Source of the DNA: Kitasatospora cheerisanensis KCTC 2395
GTDB taxonomy: Bacteria; Actinomycetota; Actinomycetes; Streptomycetales; Streptomycetaceae
Direction of reading: 5' to 3'
Length of the DNA: 44,402 bases
Assembly: GCF_000696185.1 (NCBI RefSeq)
Contig: NZ_KK853997.1
Location: forward strand, 6,874,318-6,918,719
Below are positions 35,668-44,402 of the stretch, one piece after another. Under the pieces are notes generated by a model that saw only the letters and a program-made list of their open reading frames with translations, did not search any database and was not told the origin of the DNA. Each line of letters starts with the position of its first letter. Position 1 is the stretch's first letter. The translations under genes were made by a program, and so were the position numbers.

Positions 35668-36075
35668 TCACCCGTCCCGGACGGGCAGCAGGCCGCGCTC
35701 CGCGAACACCCGCTTCGCGGCGAGGGTCGCGTTGATCGCCCGCGGGAACCCGCAGTACGCGGCGGCGTGCAGCAGGGCCTCGACGATCTGCTGCGGCGTC
35801 AGGCCGACGTTCAGCGCCGCGTTCACGTGCACCTCCAGCTCGGGCTCGCAGCCGCCGAGCGCGGTGAGCATGCCCAGGGTGACCAACTGCCGGTCACGCG
35901 GCACCAGTTGCGGGCGGGAGTAGATCTCGGCGAACCCCCAGGCGGCGATCTGGTGCGCGAGCTCGGGCGAGACGTCCGACAGCGCCGCCACCACCCGCTC
36001 GCCCGCCTCGCCGTCGATCCGGGCGAGCACCTCCATGCCCCGGTCGAAGCGCTCCCGGCGGTCGTCTGCGTCCAT
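35668..36075 (-). CDS. Carboxymuconolactone decarboxylase family protein
   Basis: A 135-residue helical protein of the CMD family. Typical parts are RERFDRGMEVLARIDGE, SPELAHQIAAWGFAEIYSRPQLVPRDRQLVTLGMLTALGGCEPELEVHVNAALNVGLTPQQIVEALLHAAAYCGFPRAINA. The CxxC pair of AhpD-type peroxidases is absent; instead the layout follows gamma-carboxymuconolactone decarboxylase or related lyase-like proteins. A role in aromatic compound breakdown is possible, but no other pathway gene is near. ATG 36075 follows GGGAG at a good distance. Confidence 0.9.
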   Translation of the reverse strand: MDADDRRERFDRGMEVLARIDGEAGERVVAALSDVSPELAHQIAAWGFAEIYSRPQLVPRDRQLVTLGMLTALGGCEPELEVHVNAALNVGLTPQQIVEALLHAAAYCGFPRAINATLAAKRVFAERGLLPVRDG

Positions 36076-36322
36076 GCCGTGCTCCCTGCGGTCCCCGTCC
36101 GATGGCCCGGGCGCCACGCTAACCACCCGCACCCGCCCCGGCCGCTCCGCACCGCCGGGCCGCCCCGGCACAACCCCCGGCCGGCCCAGCGCCCGCGGCC
36201 GCCCCGCGCGACACCCCCGATAAATGGTGCGACTTCCGGCACGGCGAGGAGTTAGACTCGCGGCGACACCATTGGTACGCGAGGCGCGTGAGTACGGCGC
36301 CCGGCGAGAAGAGGGACGAAAC

Positions 36323-36352
36323 GTGGCGGGTGACGACGACATCTCCGGGTGA
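36323..36352 (+). CDS. Leader peptide (uORF) before the ABC-F gene
   Basis: A 9-residue reading frame, GTG to TGA, encodes MAGDDDISG. GAGGGA lies 6 bases before its GTG, a better ribosome binding site than that of the main gene. It is followed at once by a 12-base palindrome (AGATCC-GGATCT) and by alternative hairpins (see the attenuator entry). A candidate promoter, TAGACT at 36253-36258, lies upstream. It is likely translated so that a stalled ribosome could reshape the leader RNA. Confidence 0.55.
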   Translation: MAGDDDISG

Positions 36353-36466
36353 GATCCGGATCTGACGGCCACCGGGCCGGCGCGCAGGAGCGCCGCGCGG
36401 AGTGGTCCGTTTCGTCGTCCCCTTTTCCCGCCCGTCCCTTCGGGGCAGTGGCCGTTCCCTGCCCCG
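36352..36466 (+). promoter_or_regulatory. Putative ribosome-mediated attenuator of the ABC-F gene
   Basis: Segment A, ACGGCCAC (36365-36372), begins 12 bases after the uORF stop and is fully complementary to segment B, GTGGCCGT (36448-36455). Segment B lies in the loop of a perfect 8-base hairpin, CGGGGCAG (36441-36448) with CTGCCCCG (36459-36466), so the two folds exclude each other. A further hairpin, CGGCGC-GCAGGA-GCGCCG (36378-36395), and a T-rich stretch (TTTCGTCGTCCCCTTTT) lie between. This is the 415-base gap between the divergent CMD gene and the ABC-F gene. Confidence 0.5.
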
Positions 36467-36491
36467 ACCGCGTTCTCGAGGTCCCATCACC

Positions 36492-38129
36492 ATGTCCGAC
36501 GCCTCCGTCGTCTGCTCCAACCTGTCCTTCTCCTGGCCGGACGACACCCCGGTCTTCCACGACCTCTCGTTCAGCGTGCCGCCCGGCCGCACCGGCCTGG
36601 TCGCGCCCAACGGCTCCGGCAAGTCCACCCTGCTCCGGCTGATCGCCGGCGAACTCAAGCCCACCGCGGGCTCGGTGACCGTCGGCGGCACCCTCGGCTA
36701 CCTCCCGCAGACCCTGCCGCTCACCGCCGACCTCACGGTCGCCGAGGTGCTCGGCATCGCCGAAGTGATCCGCGCGCTGGACGCCGTCGAGTCCGGCGAC
36801 GTCGCCGAGGAGCACTTCGCCACCATCGGCGACGACTGGGACGTCGAGGAGCGCACCCGCGCCCAGCTCGACCGCCTCGGCCTCGGCCACCTCGCCCTCG
36901 ACCGCCGCCTGCACACCCTCAGCGGCGGCCAGGTGATCTCCCTCGGCCTGGCCGCCCAACTGCTGCGCCGCCCCGACGTGCTGCTCCTCGACGAGCCCAC
37001 CAACAACCTCGACCTGACGGCCCGCCACCGCCTGTACGACGTGCTGTCGGAGTACAACGGCTGCCTCCTGCTGGTCAGCCACGACCGCGAGCTGCTCGAC
37101 CGGATGGACCGCATCGCCGAACTCGGCAACGGCGAACTGCGCCTGTACGGCGGCGACTTCACCGCCTACGAGGAGGCCGTCCGGGCGGAGCGGGAGGTCG
37201 CCGAGCGGAACGTCCGCAACGCCGAGCAGAACCTCAAGCGGGAGAAGCGCGAACTCCAGCAGGCCCGCGAACGCGCCGACCGGCGGGCCAGCAACGCGCA
37301 GAAGAACCTGAAGAACGCCGGCCTGCCGAAGATCTTCGCCGGCACCATGAAGCGCGGCGCACAGGAGTCCGCCGGCCGCTCCGGGCAGGTGCACGCCGCC
37401 CGGGTCGACGAGGCCAGGGCCCGCCTCGACGAGGCCGGGCGCGCCGTCCGCGAGGAGCAGCGGCTCAGCGTGGAACTGCCCGACACCCAAGTCCCGGCCG
37501 GCCGCACCCTGTTCCTCGGCCAGGGGATGCAGGTCCGGCTCGACGGCGCCGAGGTGTTCGTGCCGGGCGGCGTCGACCTGACGGTCCGCGGCCCCGAACG
37601 GATCGCCCTGACCGGCCCCAACGGCGCCGGGAAGACCACCCTGATGCGGCTGATCACCGGCGCGCTCACCCCGGAGAGCGGTGAACTGCGGCGCGGCGAC
37701 GGCCGGATCGCCTACCTGTCGCAGCGCCTCGACCTGCTCGACGAGGACGGCACCGTCGCCGAGAACTTCGCCCGGTTCGCGCCGGAGCGCCCGGAGGCGG
37801 AGCGGATGAACCTGCTCGCCCGCTTCCTGTTCCGCGGCGCCCGCGCCCACCTCCCGGTCCGGGTGCTGTCCGGCGGCGAGCGGCTGCGCGCCACCCTGGC
37901 CTGCGTGCTGTGCGCCGAACCCGCCCCGCAGCTGCTGCTGCTCGACGAGCCCACCAACAACCTCGACCTGGTCGGCGTCGGCCAGTTGGAGAGCGCCCTG
38001 AACGCCTACAAGGGCGCGTTCCTGGTGGTCAGCCACGACGAGCGGTTCCTCGCCGGGATCGGCGTCGAGCGCCGCCTGCTGCTCACCGGCGGCACCCTCA
38101 CCGAGACGGCGGCCCCCACCGCGGTGTGA
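36492..38129 (+). CDS. ABC-F ATPase 1
   Basis: A 545-residue protein with two ABC ATPase domains and no membrane helices. Domain 1 has Walker A APNGSGKSTLL, signature TLSGGQ and Walker B VLLLDEPTNNLD; domain 2 has GPNGAGKTTLM, VLSGGERLRA and LLLLDEPTNNLD. The inter-domain linker is long and charged (about residues 230-330, EREVAERNVRNAEQNLKREKRELQQ), as in antibiotic-resistance ABC-F proteins that bind the ribosome E site and dislodge drugs. ATG 36492 is 10 bases after GAGG. The uORF and hairpins upstream suggest drug-induced expression. Target drug class is unknown. Confidence 0.93.
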   Translation: MSDASVVCSNLSFSWPDDTPVFHDLSFSVPPGRTGLVAPNGSGKSTLLRLIAGELKPTAGSVTVGGTLGYLPQTLPLTADLTVAEVLGIAEVIRALDAVESGDVAEEHFATIGDDWDVEERTRAQLDRLGLGHLALDRRLHTLSGGQVISLGLAAQLLRRPDVLLLDEPTNNLDLTARHRLYDVLSEYNGCLLLVSHDRELLDRMDRIAELGNGELRLYGGDFTAYEEAVRAEREVAERNVRNAEQNLKREKRELQQARERADRRASNAQKNLKNAGLPKIFAGTMKRGAQESAGRSGQVHAARVDEARARLDEAGRAVREEQRLSVELPDTQVPAGRTLFLGQGMQVRLDGAEVFVPGGVDLTVRGPERIALTGPNGAGKTTLMRLITGALTPESGELRRGDGRIAYLSQRLDLLDEDGTVAENFARFAPERPEAERMNLLARFLFRGARAHLPVRVLSGGERLRATLACVLCAEPAPQLLLLDEPTNNLDLVGVGQLESALNAYKGAFLVVSHDERFLAGIGVERRLLLTGGTLTETAAPTAV

Positions 38130-38137
38130 CCGCACGC

Positions 38138-38173
38138 CGGCCCGCCCGCGCCCCCCGTGGCCCGGGCGGGCCG
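38138..38173 (+). terminator. Hairpin after ABC-F 1
   Basis: CGGCCCGCCCG (38138-38148) and CGGGCGGGCCG (38163-38173) form a perfect 11-base stem with a 14-base loop, 9 bases after the stop codon. No T tract follows, as is normal in this group. It may separate the two ABC-F transcripts or only attenuate read-through. Confidence 0.6.
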
Positions 38174-38177
38174 TCCT

Positions 38178-38217
38178 GCCGTTCCCGCGCCAGCCGTTCC
38201 CGCGCCAGCCGTTTCCC
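38178..38217. repeat. Tandem repeat, 15-base unit, about 2.6 copies
   Basis: GCCGTTCCCGCGCCA starts at 38178 and again at 38193, and a partial third copy (GCCGTTTCC) starts at 38208. It sits in the gap between the two ABC-F genes, after the hairpin. No function is evident; slippage is likely. Confidence 0.6.
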
Positions 38218-38323
38218 CGACCCGGCCGGCCCGCCGGGGCGTCCGGGGCCGCACGGTGACCGCTCCCGTCCGTGCCCGGACGACCCGGCGGGCCCGCGCC
38301 CTCCATCGCACCGGAGTTCCGCC

Positions 38324-39961
<1,638 letters not shown>

Positions 39962-39970
39962 CAAGCCGGT

Positions 39971-40035
39971 CCGGCCCGTGGAGGTCGGGCCGGCCCCCGA
40001 ACGTGCCGCGGGCCGGCCCGGACTCCCAGGAGTCC
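39971..40035. terminator. Hairpins between convergent ABC-F 2 and fabG-like genes
   Basis: CCGGCCCG (39971-39978) pairs with CGGGCCGG (39986-39993), loop 7 bases. A second dyad, CGGACTCC (40019-40026) with GGAGTCCG (40029-40036), has a 2-base centre. They fill the 96-base gap between two convergent stops and can act in both directions. Confidence 0.6.
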
Positions 40036-40057
40036 GCGCCGGCCCGCGCCGACACCG

Positions 40058-40816
40058 CTACCGCGCGCCGCCGTTGACGTACAGCGTCTGCCCGCTCACG
40101 TACGACGCGTCCTCGCTCGCCAGGAACGCCACCACCGAGGCGACCTCCTCCGGCAGGCCGACCCGGCGCAGCGGGGTGCGCTGCGCGACCTCCGCCTGGT
40201 GCTCCTCCGGCGTCGACCCGACCCGCTCGGCCGTCGCCGCCGTCATCGAGGTCGCGATGTACCCCGGCGCCACCGCGTTCACGTTCACGTTGAACGGGCC
40301 CAGCTCGATCGCCAGCGTCGCCGTCAGGCCCTGGATGCCGGCCTTCGCCGCCGCGTAGTTCGCCTGCCCGCGGTTGCCCAGCGCCGACCGCGAGCTGAGC
40401 GACACGATCTTCCCGTACTTCTGCTTCACGAAGTACCGCTGCGCCACGTGCGAGCAGTTGTAGGCGCTGGTCAGGTTGACCGTCAGCACCGCGTCCCAGT
40501 CGCTCTTCGGCATCTTGAAGAACAGGTTGTCGCGGGTGATCCCGGCGTTGTTCACCAGGATGTGCACCCCGCCCAACTCCTCGGCCACGGCGGCGAACAC
40601 CGCCTCCACCGCCTCGTAGTCGGCCACGTCGCAGCCGTACCCGCGGGCGGTGCCGCCCGCCGCGGTGATCTCCTTCACCGTCCCCTCGGCGCGCTCCGCC
40701 GTGAGGTCGACCACGGCCACCGCCGCGCCCTCCTCGGCCAGCCGCCGCGCCGTCGCCGCCCCGATGCCCTGCGCGGCGCCGGTCACCACCGCCACCTTGC
40801 CGTCGAACCTGCCCAC
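40058..40816 (-). CDS. SDR oxidoreductase, FabG-like (3-oxoacyl reductase)
   Basis: A 252-residue short-chain dehydrogenase. It has the cofactor motif VVTGAAQGIGAATA (residues 11-24), NNAG at 89-92, Ser about 142 in SLSSRSALGN, and Y154-x3-K158 in YAAAKAG, all intact. The C-terminal LASEDASYVSGQTLYVNGG is typical of FabG/PhaB-type enzymes, which reduce 3-oxoacyl thioesters with NAD(P)H. The GTG at 40816 is chosen since AGGAGG lies 8 bases upstream; ATG 40843 is an alternative. It follows the thiolase and acyl-CoA dehydrogenase genes on the same strand, likely one beta-oxidation-like operon. Confidence 0.93.
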   Translation of the reverse strand: MGRFDGKVAVVTGAAQGIGAATARRLAEEGAAVAVVDLTAERAEGTVKEITAAGGTARGYGCDVADYEAVEAVFAAVAEELGGVHILVNNAGITRDNLFFKMPKSDWDAVLTVNLTSAYNCSHVAQRYFVKQKYGKIVSLSSRSALGNRGQANYAAAKAGIQGLTATLAIELGPFNVNVNAVAPGYIATSMTAATAERVGSTPEEHQAEVAQRTPLRRVGLPEEVASVVAFLASEDASYVSGQTLYVNGGAR

Positions 40817-40854
40817 AGCCGTGCCCTCCTGACGCTTCGTCATGTCTTGAGTGT

Positions 40855-42042
<1,188 letters not shown>

Positions 42043-42106
42043 TTCGTCGAGCTCCTGTTCCGTGACGGTCGGTCGACCCGTGCGCTCGTGACGCACCGGC
42101 CGGCGA

Positions 42107-43255
42107 TCAGAAGGCGTTGACCCCGGTGAGGGAACGCCCGATGAGCAGCTTGTGGATCTGGCTGGTGCCCTCGTACAGGGTCATCACGCGGGCGTCGCGC
42201 AGGTACTTGCCGACCGGGTACTCGTCGATGAAGCCGTACCCGCCGAAGACCTGCAGCGCGTTGTTCGCGGAGCGCACCGCGGCCTCGGAGGCGAACAGCT
42301 TCGCCACCGAGGACTCCGTGGCGAACGGCAGGTGACGGTCGATCAGGTCGGCCACCCGCCAGGTCAGCAGCCGGGCCGCGTCCACGTCCACCGCGATGTC
42401 GGCCAGCAGTTCCTGCACCAGCTGGTGGTGCGCGACGGGCTTCCCGAACTGCTCGCGCTCCCCGGCGTAGCGCACCGCCGCCTCCAGGCTGGCCCGGGCG
42501 ATGCCGACGCAGCCCGCCGCGACCGACATCCGGCCCTTGGCGAGCGCCGCCATCGCCACCGTGAAGCCCCGGCCCTCCTCGCCGAGCAGGGCGCTGCCGG
42601 GCACCCGCACCGCGTCGAAGGACAGCTCGGCGGTCGCCTGGCCGCGCAGGCCGAGCTTGCCGTGCACGAGCGTGCGGGTGAGGCCGGGCGTGTCCGTGGG
42701 CACCAGGAAAGCGCTTACCCCCCGGTGTCCGGGCCCGCCGGTGCGGGCGAACACCAGCGCCACCTCGGCCCACGTCCCGTTGGTGATGAACATCTTCGCG
42801 CCGGAGATCAGCCAGTCGTCGCCGTCCCGCACCGCCCGGGTGGTCAGGTTCGCCGCGTCCGAACCCGTGCCCGGCTCGGTCAGCGCGAAGCAGGCCAGCG
42901 CCTCGCCGGAGCACAGCCGCGGCAGCCACTGCCGCTTCTGCTCCTCGGTGCCGAACGCGTTGATCGACTTGGCGACCAGGCCCAGCGAGACCGACACCAC
43001 CCCGCGCACCGAGGAGTCGCCGCGCCCCAGTTCCTCCAGCACCAGGCAGTACGCCAGGTGGTCGCCGCCGCTGCCGCCGTACTCCTCCGGCAGCGTCAGA
43101 CCCAGGAACCCGAGATCGCCGAGCTTCTTGACGATCCCCAGGTCGATCGACTCCGCCCGGTCCCAGCCGGCGGCGAACGGCACGATCTCCCGGTCCGTGA
43201 ACCCCGCCGCCAACTCCCGGACGGCGGCCTGCTCCTCGGTCAGCTCCAGGTCCAC
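42107..43255 (-). CDS. Acyl-CoA dehydrogenase
   Basis: A 382-residue FAD enzyme that introduces a 2,3 double bond into acyl-CoA. Typical parts are MDLELTEEQAAVRELAAGF, CFALTEPGTGSDAANL, WLISGAKMFITNG, GREQFGKPVAHHQLVQ-type YAGEREQFGKPV and ALQVFGGYGFIDEYPVGKYLRDARVMTLYEGTSQIHK; the Glu in LYEGTSQ is the catalytic base. The GTG at 43255 is supported by GAGGGG 7 bases upstream. It is the first gene of the minus-strand set, divergent from a TetR regulator, with an AT-rich palindrome between them. Confidence 0.95.
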   Translation of the reverse strand: MDLELTEEQAAVRELAAGFTDREIVPFAAGWDRAESIDLGIVKKLGDLGFLGLTLPEEYGGSGGDHLAYCLVLEELGRGDSSVRGVVSVSLGLVAKSINAFGTEEQKRQWLPRLCSGEALACFALTEPGTGSDAANLTTRAVRDGDDWLISGAKMFITNGTWAEVALVFARTGGPGHRGVSAFLVPTDTPGLTRTLVHGKLGLRGQATAELSFDAVRVPGSALLGEEGRGFTVAMAALAKGRMSVAAGCVGIARASLEAAVRYAGEREQFGKPVAHHQLVQELLADIAVDVDAARLLTWRVADLIDRHLPFATESSVAKLFASEAAVRSANNALQVFGGYGFIDEYPVGKYLRDARVMTLYEGTSQIHKLLIGRSLTGVNAF

Positions 43256-43283
43256 GCGGCGACCCCTCGACTCGGCGATCCCA

Positions 43284-43308
43284 GTTAAACTAGCGGTGCA
43301 AGTTTTAC
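43284..43308. promoter_or_regulatory. AT-rich operator-like dyad between acyl-CoA dehydrogenase and TetR genes
   Basis: GTTAAACTAGC (43284-43294) and GCAAGTTTTAC (43298-43308) form an 11-base inverted repeat with two mismatches around GGT. It is the only A/T-rich stretch in the surrounding sequence and lies 29 bases from the dehydrogenase start. Control by the divergent TetR protein is inferred from position. Confidence 0.55.
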
Positions 43309-43397
43309 GGCGACTGTAGCCCCACCCGGCCCCGCACGGAAGAGGGCACCTGCGACAATGGGCCGGTCCCACCGGCCCGCGACCCGAGGAGGCGGAG

Positions 43398-44036
43398 ATC
43401 GCCCGACCGCGCACCCCCCTGCTCAGCCGGGACCGGATCGTCGCCGCCGCACTCGCCCTGGTCGACGCCGAGGGCCTGCCCGCCCTCTCCACCCGCCGCC
43501 TGGCCGCCGAACTCTCCGTCAGCGGCCCGTCCCTCTACAACCACTTCGCCACCAAGGACGAACTCCTGGACGCCGTGGTCGACAGTGTGATGGGCGAGGT
43601 CGACCTCACCATGTTCGACGCGCCGGACCACTGGCGGACCGCCCTGCGCGACTGGGCCCGCTCCTACCGCGCCGCCCTCGCCGCCCACCCCCACATCGTC
43701 CCCGTCCTCGCCCAGGGCCCCGGCCGCCGCCCCCACGCGCTGCGCCTCGCCGAGGCCGTGTTCGGCTGCCTGGTCGACGCCGGCTGGCCCCGCGGCCAGG
43801 CCACCCGCATCGGCGCCCTGATGCGCTACTTCATCACCGGCTCCGCCCTCGGCTCCTTCGCCGCCGGCTTCCCCGAGGACGCCGCGCTCTACACCGCCGA
43901 CTACCCCCGCCTCGCCGACGCCCACCGCCTCGCCGAACACCGCCGCACCGTCGACGAGGGCGCCTTCGACACCGGCCTCGAAGCCCTCCTCGACGGCCTC
44001 GAACTCCGCTACCAGCGCCTCCGACCGGCCGACTGA
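43398..44036 (+). CDS. TetR family regulator with apparent ATC start
   Basis: The frame contains a full TetR helix-turn-helix: ARPRTPLLSRDRIVAAALALVDAEGLPALSTRRLAAELSVSGPSLYNHFATKDELLDAVVD, then a ligand domain ending QRLRPAD. The first in-frame ATG (43575) would remove the DNA-binding domain. At the place where relatives begin MARPRTPLLS, the sequence reads ATC (43398) with GAGGAGG five bases upstream. No ATG, GTG or TTG occurs earlier in this frame back to 43350 (only a CTG there). I take ATC as the start, giving 212 residues; a base error is equally possible. The gene is divergent from the beta-oxidation set, and its product likely represses it in response to an acyl-CoA. Confidence 0.82.
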   Translation: MARPRTPLLSRDRIVAAALALVDAEGLPALSTRRLAAELSVSGPSLYNHFATKDELLDAVVDSVMGEVDLTMFDAPDHWRTALRDWARSYRAALAAHPHIVPVLAQGPGRRPHALRLAEAVFGCLVDAGWPRGQATRIGALMRYFITGSALGSFAAGFPEDAALYTADYPRLADAHRLAEHRRTVDEGAFDTGLEALLDGLELRYQRLRPAD

Positions 44037-44111
44037 CCCCCCGTCAGCCACTCCCGGGCGGCCGCCGGAAAACCGGTTCGCGCCCCGCTCCGCGCGTGCT
44101 GTACTTGCCGC

Positions 44112-44402
44112 ATGGGGGAGAACGACGGACGGATGCGCCTGCGACTGACCAGCCACCGGGTCGCCGACGACGGGCTGCGACTCGGCCGGGTGCTGAGCAG
44201 CGGCGCCATGCTCCGCAACACCTACCTCCTGCCGCCCAAGCAGCAGATCGGCTACCTCACCGGGCCCCGCGCCGACCTGCTCCGCCTCGGCGCACTGTTC
44301 CGGATCGCCGCGACCGGCCCGCACACCGCCGTGCACGTCCCGACCCCGGCAGACGCCCCCACCCGCACCTTCGGCTACGACGAGAACCCGCCGCTCCCGC
44401 TG
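44112..44402 (+). CDS. Unknown protein, 3' truncated
   Basis: The reading frame starts MGENDGRMRLRLTSHRVADDGLRLGRVLSS and continues to the window edge (97 codons). No signal peptide, membrane helix or known motif is visible; the segment LPPKQQIGYLTGPRADLLRLGALFRIAATGPHTAVHVPTPADAP looks like a small globular domain. I do not recognise a family. ATG 44112 may be leaderless, as no ribosome binding site is seen; GTACTT in the upstream TGTACTTGCCGC would fit a -10 box. Confidence 0.6.
   Translation, partial: MGENDGRMRLRLTSHRVADDGLRLGRVLSSGAMLRNTYLLPPKQQIGYLTGPRADLLRLGALFRIAATGPHTAVHVPTPADAPTRTFGYDENPPLPL

Noticed and set aside
30539..35923. A 1,794-codon open frame across several genes
   Set aside because: It is the Arg/Pro-rich shadow frame of GC-rich genes. 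It runs across the quinone oxidoreductase and the S66 peptidase, which are read in other frames with better codon bias and clear domains.

Overview
The window is very GC-rich (clearly above 70%), with GTG and TTG starts, C/G in almost every third codon position and families typical of Streptomycetaceae (Tad-type pilus genes, LysM-BTAD proteins, ABC-F pairs, many TetR/MerR regulators). A Streptomyces or Kitasatospora-like chromosome arm or near-core region is the best reading; the genus cannot be fixed from this window. No CRISPR array, IS element, prophage gene, rRNA or convincing tRNA was seen.

Layout. 1-2.2 kb: 3' end of a JetB-type (TIGR02678) Wadjet subunit, a divergent cold-shock protein, a small membrane protein and a bile acid:sodium symporter-like permease. 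2.5-8.6 kb: BCCT transporter, KstR-like TetR regulator, acyl-CoA thioesterase II, metallo-beta-lactamase-fold hydrolase, MaoC dehydratase and a PPOX flavin/heme-type protein, nearly all on the minus strand, with several readable operator-like sites. 8.8-22.6 kb (plus strand): a caspase-fold-like protein without catalytic residues, a lipoprotein and a secreted protein, then a tightly overlapping Tad/Flp operon (CpaB, TadZ, TadA, TadB, TadC, Flp pilin, two TadE-like, one TadG-like) closed by a ~1,400-residue membrane protein with external LysM domains and a cytoplasmic SARP/BTAD-like C-terminus. 22.6-35.2 kb: mixed single genes (epimerase-like reductase, MerR regulator, secreted phospholipase D, VOC protein, nucleotidyltransferase, an internally duplicated unknown protein, methyltransferase, DUF4240, quinone oxidoreductase with a SoxR-type promoter, S66 peptidase) and a second, larger pseudo-caspase. 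35.2-40 kb: orphan Imm1 immunity protein, carboxymuconolactone decarboxylase-like protein, and two tandem ABC-F ATPases, the first preceded by a leader peptide and mutually exclusive RNA hairpins. 40-44.4 kb: a beta-oxidation-like set (SDR/FabG, thiolase, acyl-CoA dehydrogenase) divergent from a TetR gene that seems to start at ATC, and a truncated last gene.

How parts fit. The Tad operon encodes a complete inner-membrane pilus machine except a prepilin peptidase, and its last gene could report cell-wall state to transcription. The KstR-like regulator sits beside a thioesterase whose start carries an exact KstR consensus. The ABC-F leader looks like an antibiotic-responsive attenuator.

A caution on quality: at least nine genes are read only after one or more single-base corrections. 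Where the site can be placed it looks like a missing C or G in a short C/G run (for example CCCC where CCCCC restores the frame). These are flagged per gene and are more likely base-calling errors than real gene decay.
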